From NCBI GenBank assembly GCA_036560485.1, contig DATBRC010000072.1, positions 1 through 23,897 on the forward strand: a stretch of 23,897 bases of DNA. The letters are read 5' to 3'. Both the position numbers and the translations under genes were made by a program. This document shows positions 15,281-22,368 of the stretch, in pieces. Origin of the DNA: DATBRC01 sp036560485. Lineage in GTDB: Bacteria > Pseudomonadota > Gammaproteobacteria > Burkholderiales > Burkholderiaceae_D. The notes below the pieces were generated by a model that was given only the letters and a program-made list of their open reading frames with translations, ran no database searches and had not been told where the DNA came from. The number at the start of each line of letters is the position of its first letter. The first letter of the stretch is position 1.

Positions 15281-15499
15281 CTATCCTACACGCCAAAGAA
15301 TGCCCATGATATGTCGGTACATCTTGCGCCCCAATAGCGTGTCGTATTTAAGATTGACAGGAAAGATGTCACCATTGAAACCACCCTCCACAAGATTATG
15401 CAATACCGTAGCGCCAACGCTATGCAGTTTTTCCGACGCACCAATGACCGCAACCGAATGTGGAGAAAATAAATACGGTAGATTTCTGACGCTCATGCG
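15281..15499 (-). pseudogene. Truncated CoA-binding domain of an acyl/acetyl-CoA synthetase (ADP-forming or Pat-like)
   Basis: A 72-codon remnant starting at ATG 15499 with GAAGAGAG upstream. SVRNLPYLFSPHSVAVIGAS is the opening of the CoA-binding Rossmann domain of NDP-forming acyl-CoA synthetases and of the acetyltransferase Pat. It continues LHNLVEGGFNGDIFPVNLKY, then DTLLGRKMYRHI, after which family likeness stops and a short unrelated tail ends the frame. Intact relatives run to about 450-900 residues. The rest of the gene is absent downstream on this strand, so the fragment is almost surely non-functional. Its promoter region, with an FNR-type box at 15564-15577, seems intact. Confidence 0.7.
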
Positions 15500-15563
15500 T
15501 GACTCTCTTCTGAAAAACTGATTTTGTATGAATTCATGGTAAAAACCGGCATGGTTTTTTAAA

Positions 15564-15623
15564 TTGATGTGGATCAAATTTTTCCAAACGATATCTTGCT
15601 GCATTCGCTTGTTTCGATACTAT
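15564..15623 (+). promoter_or_regulatory. Anr/FNR-dependent promoter of the HlyD-ABC operon
   Basis: The FNR box TTGATGTGGATCAA (15564-15577) is perfect. It is followed by TTGCTG (15596-15601), a 16-base spacer and TACTAT (15618-15623). The predicted start of transcription is near 15630, which puts the box centre at about -60, the class I position. The same layout and extra sequence (ATTTT-CCAAAC-AT) recur at 18957-19016. Being symmetric, the box may also serve the minus-strand ligase remnant, where TACCAT lies at a class II distance. Confidence 0.75.
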
Positions 15624-15715
15624 CGTCATATTGGAAAGGCAATCAGGGCATTTGTCATTGCGTTACTTTATGGCTCTTGCCATTCAGCCTGATTACCATC
15701 GGCAAGAAACGATTG

Positions 15716-15857
15716 GGACTTACGCAAAATGTATAAATTCGTCGTTCCCGCGCAAGCGGGAATCCATAGTGACGTCAATCCATCTAGCCCAGCATGGATT
15801 CCCGCTTGCGCGGGAACGACGGTGATTTTATTTTGCGCCTCCATCTTGCGTAAGTCC
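15716..15857. repeat. Composite palindromic element directly upstream of the HlyD gene
   Basis: Outer ends GGACTTACGCAA (15716-15727) and TTGCGTAAGTCC (15846-15857) are perfect 12-base inverted repeats. Inside is a perfect 28-bp inverted repeat, 15740-15767 against 15794-15821 (CGTCGTTCCCGCGCAAGCGG...). Each arm of that is itself a small palindrome (TTCCCGC-GCAA-GCGGGAA) like neisserial dRS3. The whole 142 bp encodes no protein and ends five bases before the start codon at 15863. Confidence 0.85.
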
Positions 15858-15862
15858 TAACT

Positions 15863-16834
15863 ATGAAAATCATGTTCACCTTTGCAGTGCCGATTGTGTT
15901 GACTTTCCTGGTCGGCTGCAGCGGAGCATCCAATGATTTTTTCTCCGGTTATGCGGAAGGCGACTATGTGCGCCTGGCCAGTCCGATTGCAGGTACTTTG
16001 ACCAAACTGTATGTCAATCGAGGCGACATGGTCGCTCGCGACACGCCCGCATTTGTACTGGAACAGGAAAGCGAACGCGCTGCACGCGTAGAAGCAATTT
16101 CTCGCGTCGAACATGCACAAGCTCAACTCGCAGATCTAAAAAAAGGCAAACGCCCCGACGAAATCGCGGCTATACAAGCCCAACTCGCGCAGGCGCAAGC
16201 GGCATTGCAATTATCTTCGGCGAATTTTGTGCGCCAAAAACAGTTGGTCGCCGACAAATTCATTTCGCCTGCGGTACTTGATGAAGCGCGCAGTACCGCC
16301 GAACGCGACCAGGGACATGTCAACGAACTCAACGCACAATTGCGTGTTGCGAAACTTGGCGCCCGCAGCGATGAAATAGATGCAGCAGAACGCGATGTGC
16401 AAACCGCTCAGGCGCAACTTGCACAAGCCAACTGGAAACTGGAACAAAAAACTCTGCGCATCCCCGTTGCGGCAGACGTTGCAGACGTGCTGTACCGGGA
16501 AGGAGAATTGGTGCCGGCCGGCAGTCCCGTTGTCAGTTTGCTGCCGCCGGAAAATATCAAGGCGCGCTTTTTTGTGCCGGAACCGGTTCTAGGCATGCTG
16601 CGGCTTGGACAGGACATTGCGTTGAGCTGCGATAAGTGCGGCGCACCGATACCGGCAAAAATAAGCTACATCTCGCGTGAAGCCGAATATACTGCGCCGC
16701 TCATCTACAGCAAGGAGAATCGTTCCACGCTGGTCTTCATGATTGAGGCGCGTCCCTCTGCAGACAATGCGCGACGGTTGCATCCAGGACAACCGCTGGA
16801 AATCCGGCTCGCCGATAGCAATCATCAAAAATGA
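15863..16834 (+). CDS. HlyD-family periplasmic adaptor lipoprotein of an ABC exporter
   Basis: 323 residues. The lipoprotein signal MKIMFTFAVPIVLTFLVGC puts a lipobox at L16-V-G-C19. It then has a biotinyl/lipoyl-like half (LASPIAGTLTKLYVNRGDMV), a long alpha-helical hairpin at about 65-190 rich in AQAQLAQA repeats, the second lipoyl half (LRIPVAADVADVLYREGELV) and a beta-barrel domain (PPENIKARFFVPEPVLGMLR). This is the YbhG/MacA-like adaptor that links an inner-membrane ABC transporter to an outer-membrane channel. The start is fixed by the lipobox. The Shine-Dalgarno region falls inside the palindromic element that ends at 15857, with only weak TAAG available. Its stop overlaps the ATPase start (ATGA at 16831). 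Confidence 0.88.
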   Translation: MKIMFTFAVPIVLTFLVGCSGASNDFFSGYAEGDYVRLASPIAGTLTKLYVNRGDMVARDTPAFVLEQESERAARVEAISRVEHAQAQLADLKKGKRPDEIAAIQAQLAQAQAALQLSSANFVRQKQLVADKFISPAVLDEARSTAERDQGHVNELNAQLRVAKLGARSDEIDAAERDVQTAQAQLAQANWKLEQKTLRIPVAADVADVLYREGELVPAGSPVVSLLPPENIKARFFVPEPVLGMLRLGQDIALSCDKCGAPIPAKISYISREAEYTAPLIYSKENRSTLVFMIEARPSADNARRLHPGQPLEIRLADSNHQK

Positions 16835-17775
16835 CGGATACCCGCACAGATGCGATCATCGATGTGCATGGCCTGACCAAGCGTTTCGGTGATCGGACTG
16901 TCGTTGACCGCTTCGATATGCGTGTGCCGCAGGGCCGCATCTACGGTTTTCTGGGACCCAACGGGAGTGGCAAAACCACCACGATCCGCATGTTGTGCGG
17001 ACTGTTGACGCCGGACGAAGGAGAAGGCACTTGCCTCGGTTACGATATTCGCCGCGAGTCGCGATTGATCAAGCGTCAGGTCGGTTACATGACACAAAAA
17101 TTCGGACTGTATGAAGATTTGAGTATCGAAGAAAATCTCTCCTTCATCGCCCGCATCTATGAATTGTCTGACCGCGATGCCAAAGTAACCGCAACGCTGG
17201 AACGGTTGGGACTGAGCAGTCGCCGCACACAGCTTGCGGGCGCATTATCCGGCGGCTGGAAGCAGCGGCTGGCTTTGGCTGCATGTCTGCTGCATGAACC
17301 AAAATTGCTGCTGCTCGATGAACCGACTGCCGGTGTCGATCCCAAAGCGCGTCGTGACTTCTGGGACCAATTGCATGCGCTTGCTGCGGGCGGATTGACG
17401 GTGCTGGTGTCGACCCATTACATGGATGAAGCGGAACGCTGCCATGAACTGGCTTACATTTCCTATGGCCATCTGCTGGCGCAAGGCACGGCAGCCGAAT
17501 TGATCGCGGGTACAGGACTGGTGACCTATGAAATCAAGGGACCGGAACTGGTCGAACTGGCAAAGATATTGCGTACCAATCCATCCATCAAAACGGTCGC
17601 CTCTTTTGGTTCGACGCTGCATGCCAGCGCGGCATCGCAAGATGCGCTCGATTCTGCACTGGCCTCCTATGCGACACATGGAATGACTATCAAGAAAATA
17701 GACACGAACCTGGAAGACGTCTTCATTGCATTGATGCAGGATGCAAAGGACAACTATGTGGATGGCGAAAAATGA
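16831..17775 (+). CDS. ABC transporter ATP-binding protein (YbhF-like, single domain)
   Basis: 314 residues. Walker A is GPNGSGKTT at 42-50, the Q-loop is TQKFGLYEDLS near 88-98, and the signature LSGGWKQRL is at 139-147 (Trp where Met or Q is more usual). Walker B LLLLDEP is at 159-165 and the H-loop VSTHYMDEA is at 193-201. The C-terminal 80 residues are the accessory domain common in DrrA/CcmA-type exporters. It energises export through the permease encoded next. E. coli YbhF is longer, with two ABC domains; this one has only one, so the transporter is probably a homodimer. Both neighbours overlap it by four bases (ATGA), showing a tight operon. Confidence 0.92.
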   Translation: MTDTRTDAIIDVHGLTKRFGDRTVVDRFDMRVPQGRIYGFLGPNGSGKTTTIRMLCGLLTPDEGEGTCLGYDIRRESRLIKRQVGYMTQKFGLYEDLSIEENLSFIARIYELSDRDAKVTATLERLGLSSRRTQLAGALSGGWKQRLALAACLLHEPKLLLLDEPTAGVDPKARRDFWDQLHALAAGGLTVLVSTHYMDEAERCHELAYISYGHLLAQGTAAELIAGTGLVTYEIKGPELVELAKILRTNPSIKTVASFGSTLHASAASQDALDSALASYATHGMTIKKIDTNLEDVFIALMQDAKDNYVDGEK

Positions 17776-18896
17776 ATTGGTCGCGCTTTCTCGCTATCCT
17801 GATCAAGGAATTTCGCCAGATACGGCGCGACCGATTAACCTTTGCCATGATGGTTGCAGTGCCGATCGTGCAACTGATCCTGTTCGGTTTTGCCATCAAT
17901 ACCGATCCAAAAAATTTGCCGCTGGCAGTGGTCATTGCCGACGAAAGCGAGTTCTCGCGCAGCTTCGTTGCGGCACTGGAGAATTCGCAGTATTTTCGCA
18001 TCACCGACCGGCCGCACAGTGAAATGGAAGCCAATCGGTTGATGGCGGAAGGCCGGGTTCAATTTGTGCTGGTGATCCCATCCGACTTTTCACGCCGCTT
18101 GATTCGCGGCGAACATCCGGCCATTCTCTTTGCTGCAGATGCCACTGATCCTGCAGCTGCAGGCAATGCCCTGGCCGCACTCAATGGCATCAGCAGGCAG
18201 GCGCTGGCACGCGACATGACTGGAGCACTATCAAATCTGCAAACTGCCGATGCGCCATACGAGGTGCGCATACAACGCCGCTACAATCCGGAAGGACTGT
18301 CGCGCTACAACATTGTTCCAGGTTTGATCGGTGTGATCCTGACGATGACGATGGTGATGATGACCGGGCTCGCGATGACGCGCGAACGAGAGCGCGGCAC
18401 GATGGAAAATTTGCTGGCCACACCGGCCCGCCCGATTGAAGTCATGGTAGGGAAAATCGCTCCGTATATCCTGATTGGTTATGGCCAGGTAGTCGTCATT
18501 CTGAGTGCAGCGCGCCTGCTGTTCAATGTGCCGATGGTCGGCAGCCTGGCATTGTTGTCGGTTGCGCTGATTGTCTTCATGGCGGCCAATCTTGCGGTCG
18601 GATTTACATTTTCAACCATAGCAAAAAACCAGTTGCAGGCGATGCAGCTGACCTTCTTCTTTTTTCTGCCGTCGCTATTATTGTCGGGCTTCATGTTTCC
18701 ATTTCGAGGAATGCCGCAATGGGCGCAGATGATCGGCGAGATGCTGCCGCTCACGCATTTTCTGCGTATCGTGCGCGGGATTTTACTGAAAGGAAATCAC
18801 TTCTCCGAGATCGTTCCCAACATATGGCCTATCGGTGCATTCATGCTGGTTGCGGGAATCGTCGCACTTGGCCGTTATCGGCAGACGCTAGATTGA
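17772..18896 (+). CDS. ABC-2 type permease (YbhS/YbhR-like)
   Basis: 374 residues. The N-terminal span is at about 23-43 (FAMMVAVPIVQLILFGFAIN). A periplasmic domain of about 130 residues follows, then five spans between about 175 and 370. The EFRQIRRDRLTFAMM start and the later MTGLAMTRERERGTMENLLATP ... GQVVVILSAA ... LPSLLLSGFMFPFRGMPQWA pattern is typical of ABC-2 exporter permeases. The E. coli ybh operon carries two such permeases; only one is present here, which fits a homodimer. The substrate is unknown; drugs, dyes or envelope components are known for relatives. ATGA overlap with the ATPase gene. Confidence 0.9.
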   Translation: MNWSRFLAILIKEFRQIRRDRLTFAMMVAVPIVQLILFGFAINTDPKNLPLAVVIADESEFSRSFVAALENSQYFRITDRPHSEMEANRLMAEGRVQFVLVIPSDFSRRLIRGEHPAILFAADATDPAAAGNALAALNGISRQALARDMTGALSNLQTADAPYEVRIQRRYNPEGLSRYNIVPGLIGVILTMTMVMMTGLAMTRERERGTMENLLATPARPIEVMVGKIAPYILIGYGQVVVILSAARLLFNVPMVGSLALLSVALIVFMAANLAVGFTFSTIAKNQLQAMQLTFFFFLPSLLLSGFMFPFRGMPQWAQMIGEMLPLTHFLRIVRGILLKGNHFSEIVPNIWPIGAFMLVAGIVALGRYRQTLD

Positions 18897-18956
18897 ATAT
18901 GCCGTTATGCCGTTTTATCGCGGAATCATGAAATTAAAAACCGCCTGTGCCCTCAC

Positions 18957-19016
18957 TTGATCTGAATCAAATTTTCCCAAACAATCCTTTGATGTGTTCA
19001 TTATTTTCTGGACTAT
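18957..19016 (+). promoter_or_regulatory. Anr/FNR-dependent promoter of the universal stress protein gene
   Basis: Perfect FNR box TTGATCTGAATCAA (18957-18970), -35 TTGATG (18989-18994), 16-base spacer, -10 GACTAT (19011-19016). The start of transcription would be near 19023, with the box centre at about -60 (class I). Spacing is identical, base for base, to the promoter at 15564-15623. Confidence 0.78.
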
Positions 19017-19106
19017 GGTGATGTCAGGTCTTACGCTTTGGATATGGATTTTTGATCGCGGATTTTCAATATTCAAACTGTTCCACACAACATGAGGGAA
19101 TACAAC

Positions 19107-19946
19107 ATGTCATACAAAACCATTCTCGTACACGTAGACAGGTCAAAGCATGCACCGGCACGCATCAAGCTTGCCGCTGAAATAGCGCTTGCGGAAAATG
19201 CACATTTGATCGGTGCAGCAATGACGGGTATCTCGCGCTTCATTTACCAGGATAGCGGGATCGATATCAGCCAGACAGTCGTCGCAGCGCAAATCGATGC
19301 ATTGAATGAAAGCGCCAATCATGCGCTCGCAGAATTCGATTCAATCGCAAAACAATTAGGCGTGCTGTCTTACGAAAAACGGCTGGTCAATGATGAGCCG
19401 GCAGGCGGATTGGCTTTGCAAGCGCGATACAGCGATCTGGTCGTCGTCAGCCAAACCGATCTTGACGAGCCCGGATCCAGCTTGGAGTCGGATCTTCCGG
19501 AATATGTGATGCTCAATAGTGCGCGTCCTGTTTTGATTCTTCCGTATGCGGGTCAATACAGCCATGTCGGTAAAAATATATTGGTTGGATGGGACGGCAG
19601 CATGGAAGCGACACGTGCAATCACCAACGCCATTCCGCTTTTAAAGCGCGCCAAAAATGTGACTGTCGCGCTGTTCAACGCATCCTCGCAAATCGACGTG
19701 CATGGTGAACAACCGGGTTCAGATATTGCACTCTTTTTGGCGCGGCACAATATTAAAGTAGAGGTCGTGCAGAGAAACACCAGCAATGACATCGGCAATG
19801 CGATTCTGACCACAGCGGCCGATCTGCAATCCGATCTCATTGTGATGGGAGGATATGGCCACACCCGTTTCCGTGAAGTGATTTTAGGCGGCGTCACGCT
19901 GACCATATTAAACAGCATGACCGTCCCGGTATTAATGTCGCATTAA
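19107..19946 (+). CDS. Tandem universal stress protein (UspE-like architecture)
   Basis: 279 residues forming two Usp domains. Domain 1 is residues 1-148 (SYKTILVHVDRSKHAPARIK ... NSARPVLILPY). Domain 2 is about 152-279 (GKNILVGWDGSMEATRAITN ... VMGGYGHTRFREVILGGVTL). Domain 2 keeps the ATP-binding pattern G-x2-G-H...G-G-V-T. Domain 1 lacks it (VVVSQTDLDEPGSSLES) and is probably non-binding. Cytoplasmic stress-survival role; Usp genes are frequent members of Anr regulons. I chose ATG 19107 because GAGGGA lies seven bases upstream; the ATG at 19092 would add five residues with no ribosome-binding site. The FNR-type promoter at 18957 and a hairpin at 19995-20037 bracket it as a single-gene unit. 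Confidence 0.9.
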   Translation: MSYKTILVHVDRSKHAPARIKLAAEIALAENAHLIGAAMTGISRFIYQDSGIDISQTVVAAQIDALNESANHALAEFDSIAKQLGVLSYEKRLVNDEPAGGLALQARYSDLVVVSQTDLDEPGSSLESDLPEYVMLNSARPVLILPYAGQYSHVGKNILVGWDGSMEATRAITNAIPLLKRAKNVTVALFNASSQIDVHGEQPGSDIALFLARHNIKVEVVQRNTSNDIGNAILTTAADLQSDLIVMGGYGHTRFREVILGGVTLTILNSMTVPVLMSH

Positions 19947-20402
19947 TCGGATAGTGCGTATGCGCTCGCGGCGCACTTCAAATTACTCGGACCTCATCGG
20001 ATGCTTGCCGGCTTTTATACGGCAAAGCATCCCGATGTAATCACCAACTCATCACACTTTCCGTTGCTGATCCATAGCTTTGGTGTGATGTTGTCAAAGC
20101 CATTATGACTGGCATAAGTGCACAAGCACTAGTTCAGTTAATATGCATGTAAAAATTCACGAAGCATCTTAAATTTGAAGAAATAAATGGCGCACTTCTT
20201 GCGAATTGAATAAGAGAGTGGTGAAAAGCGCATCGTTTAGTTCATAAATTACAAGACGGTAACCTGAGCAAGAACAAGCTATTCAAAACCATTTTGTTGC
20301 AGACTCTGCATAACGAAATTATGATAAAGATTGTATGCACTGTTTTGATATGCGCTGCATTCAATATGCGGTTGATGATTCATTGATTTACTAAGGTTTG
20401 GG
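19947..20402. other. Intergenic region
   Basis: 456 bases with no convincing ORF. It contains the hairpin at 19995-20037 after the stress-protein gene. The AT-rich right half should contain the promoter of the next gene, but I find no clear consensus hexamers. Confidence 0.55.
19995..20037 (+). terminator. Stem-loop after the universal stress protein gene
   Basis: CATCGGATGCTTGCCG (19995-20010) pairs with CGGCAAAGCATCCCGATG (20020-20037) with two single-base bulges around a nine-base T-rich loop. It begins 49 bases after the stop. There is no T-run, so termination strength is uncertain. Confidence 0.5.
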
Positions 20403-20816
20403 ATGGCAAAACGTTCGGAAAAAGAATACTTTGTAGCTTTTACTGTACTTACAGTGCTGGCGCTTTTGTTAGCAGGATTTTATTTCGCGTGGATCACTAC
20501 ACAGGGCCAAAGTCCGGTGGCATATGCAAAATTCAACGCCATCGTTGTCACTAACCAGAACTACTCAATCAAAACAGATATCTCTGTTCAAGTTTCGAGC
20601 GAAAATGAAGCGTGGCTGAAAAAAAATAAAGCACCAATTGAAAATATATTAAGAAATTCATTGGCAGATGTAGACCCTAAAATTGCGACTGGACCCAATG
20701 GCTTGCAGGCGCTTCAAGAGTCTCTTAAAAATGCAGCTAATAGCGTATTGAACACAAACAGGATACAAAATGTATTTTTTACAGACTTCTTGTTAGTACC
20801 GAATGACAGTCAATAA
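20403..20816 (+). CDS. FliL-like single-span membrane protein
   Basis: 137 residues. A charged start (MAKRSEKEY), one membrane span at about 10-31 (FVAFTVLTVLALLLAGFYFAW) and a periplasmic domain of about 105 residues. The domain layout and the ending NRIQNVFFTDFLLVPNDSQ resemble FliL, where a conserved V-x-x-V-F/Y-F-T-D/E-F strand closes the domain. FliL associates with the flagellar motor and also has stomatin-like relatives. No flagellar genes adjoin it, so this may be a stand-alone paralogue with another role. AAGG lies about seven bases before the ATG. The similarity is short, so the call is tentative. Confidence 0.5.
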   Translation: MAKRSEKEYFVAFTVLTVLALLLAGFYFAWITTQGQSPVAYAKFNAIVVTNQNYSIKTDISVQVSSENEAWLKKNKAPIENILRNSLADVDPKIATGPNGLQALQESLKNAANSVLNTNRIQNVFFTDFLLVPNDSQ

Positions 20817-20901
20817 TAACTGATGCAATTTCGTTGTAAGATAAAGCTAATATTTTGTTATACAAGCAGCTTTGGTCGTTACTGTTACTGATAGGTACAT
20901 C

Positions 20902-21108
20902 ATGGGAAACGTTGACGAATCATCCGAGAAGGAAGAAACAGACAATGCACCGCCATCCACCCAGGCAGTCAACACATTGGCGCTTAAACCCAAAGGTGCA
21001 TGTTGGTATTGCAATGCACCGCTCGACAACATTCGGCGCTTTTGCAATAAAACATGCGCAGAAGACTATCGCAGCGAAGAAGCTACATTCAACGATGTAA
21101 AGGACTAA
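20902..21108 (+). CDS. Small zinc-ribbon-like protein
   Basis: 68 residues: an acidic, disordered start (MGNVDESSEKEETDNAPPST), then one compact motif CWYCNAPLDNIRRFCNKTCA followed by EDYRSEEA. The spacing C-x2-C ... C-x3-C fits a treble-clef or zinc-ribbon site. Small proteins ending in RFCNKTCAEDY-like motifs are found widely in proteobacteria without a known role. ATG 20902 is chosen because AGG lies six bases upstream; a TTG at 20872 is in frame but poorly supported. Confidence 0.7.
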   Translation: MGNVDESSEKEETDNAPPSTQAVNTLALKPKGACWYCNAPLDNIRRFCNKTCAEDYRSEEATFNDVKD

Positions 21109-21386
21109 AAAAAGACTAAAGTAACGCATTGCTGCCCTCTGTCTTTATGGCTGTTCAGCCATTCCATATCACGCTTTAACTTTAGAACGCATTCCCTGTC
21201 ATTCCTTATTTTTCCATGTGCCGGCCAAGGGCCGATCGTTTTTGATGTCTTGAGTACATTGAAGGCGCGCGAAATATCTTCACCAATTATTACTTCTTTG
21301 ATTTTTTGGTGGGATAATCTGTCGCTTCGCGCCTTGTACCATATAAAACTGTCGTCTATACGTCTATTACTTACTGATGCATTCAA
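21105..21386 (-). CDS. Doubtful small ORF opposite the gene start at 21377
   Basis: 93 codons on the minus strand filling an otherwise empty 268-base gap. The product is mixed and soluble (IDDSFIWYKARSDRLSHQKI ... CVLKLKRDMEWLNSH). It resembles no family I know, its start overlaps the start of the creatininase-family gene in opposite orientation, and no clear ribosome-binding site is seen. It may be chance. Confidence 0.2.
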   Translation of the reverse strand: MNASVSNRRIDDSFIWYKARSDRLSHQKIKEVIIGEDISRAFNVLKTSKTIGPWPAHGKIRNDRECVLKLKRDMEWLNSHKDRGQQCVTLVFF

Positions 21387-22213
21387 AAACTTTACGCACC
21401 CCGCTCACTATCCTGGCCTTAACCTGGGCGCTGGGCGCGTTTGCACAAAACACCCAATCCGTTTTTATCGAGGATTTGACATGGACCGAGCTTCAAGCAC
21501 AAATCCAGGCCGGAAAACGAATCGTCATTATTCCAATAGGCGGCACAGAACAAAGCGGGCCGTACATTGCATTGGGCAAACATAATGCACGTGTAAAAGC
21601 ATTATCGGAAAAAATAGCTTTAACACTTGGCAATGCGTTGGTCGCACCGGTTATTGCATATGTGCCTGAGGGAACCATTTCTCCGCCGACAGCACATATG
21701 AAATTTCCCGGGACGATAACGGTTCCTGAAACGGTCTTTCAAAAGACTCTGGAATCAGCAGCGCGTAGTTTCAAACTTCATGGCTTTCGCGATATTGTGT
21801 TTCTGGGAGATCATGGCGGGTATCAAGCAAGCTTGAAAACAGTGGCTGATCAACTGAACCGAGACTGGTTCGGCACACCCGCCAAAGCATATGCAGCCCT
21901 TGAATACTATCGCGTGACACAAACCGAATATGTGCGGTCATTAAAAGCGCGGGGATATCGGGACGAAGAAATTGGCAATCACGCAGGACTTGCCGATACT
22001 TCACTGATGCTGGCAATCGATCCACGTTTAGTTAGAAAAGAGAAACTACATGGTGAATTACACTTCGAAAAAGGTGATGGCATAGATGGCGACCCACGGC
22101 GTGCCACTGCTGAACTTGGCCAAATCGGTGTCGACGCAATAGTGGCGCAAACCGTTGATGCTATTAGAAAGGCTGTCGCACAACACGAATCCGCTTCGCG
22201 AAAAACCAAATGA
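21377..22213 (+). CDS. Exported creatininase-family amidohydrolase-like protein
   Basis: 278 residues with a signal peptide (LTILALTWALGAFA, cleavage at about 23), so periplasmic; most creatininase-family enzymes are cytoplasmic. Family motifs: IPIGGTEQSGPYIALGKHN at 52-70, FLGDHGGYQ at 142-150, GNHAGLADTSLML at 200-212. In creatininase the first motif is EQHGPH...D, with Glu, His and Asp as metal ligands. Here Glu58 is kept, the His is Ser60 and the Asp position is occupied by His69. His146 of the NGHxxN-like motif is kept. The metal centre is therefore probably altered, and the activity cannot be assumed to be creatinine or formamide hydrolysis. The Shine-Dalgarno is weak. An exported beta-propeller gene follows on the same strand after 155 bases that contain a palindromic element. 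Confidence 0.82.
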   Translation: MHSKTLRTPLTILALTWALGAFAQNTQSVFIEDLTWTELQAQIQAGKRIVIIPIGGTEQSGPYIALGKHNARVKALSEKIALTLGNALVAPVIAYVPEGTISPPTAHMKFPGTITVPETVFQKTLESAARSFKLHGFRDIVFLGDHGGYQASLKTVADQLNRDWFGTPAKAYAALEYYRVTQTEYVRSLKARGYRDEEIGNHAGLADTSLMLAIDPRLVRKEKLHGELHFEKGDGIDGDPRRATAELGQIGVDAIVAQTVDAIRKAVAQHESASRKTK

Positions 22214-22238
22214 AAATTTTATCGTTGAAGCGTTAATA

Positions 22239-22336
22239 GACTTACGCAAAATCGTTGCAGCAAGACGTCGCGACGACGGCAGTACAACTCGTACGACTAG
22301 GAGCGACAACGCGGCTGCGGCGATTTTACGTAAGTC
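22239..22336. repeat. Palindromic element with GACTTACG ends
   Basis: Left end GACTTACGCAAAATCG-TTGCAGC (22239-22261) and right end GCTGCGG-CGATTTTACGTAAGTC (22314-22336) form a 23-bp inverted repeat with three mismatches. The core is GC-rich with smaller palindromes (GTCGCGAC). The ends share GACTTACGCAA with the element at 15716-15857, but the cores differ. It starts 26 bases after the creatininase-family stop and ends 32 bases before the next start codon. No transposase. Confidence 0.8.
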
Positions 22337-22368
22337 GTCATTAATTAATTATTGGAGTTTGAATAGAC

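Noticed and set aside
15740..15821. Possible CRISPR repeat pair
   Set aside because: The two copies are inverted rather than direct, with a single spacer and no further units; this is a palindromic repeat.
20340..20390. Possible third FNR box near TTGATATGCGC / TTGATGATTCA
   Set aside because: Half-sites are present but the second halves do not fit TTGAT-N4-ATCAA.
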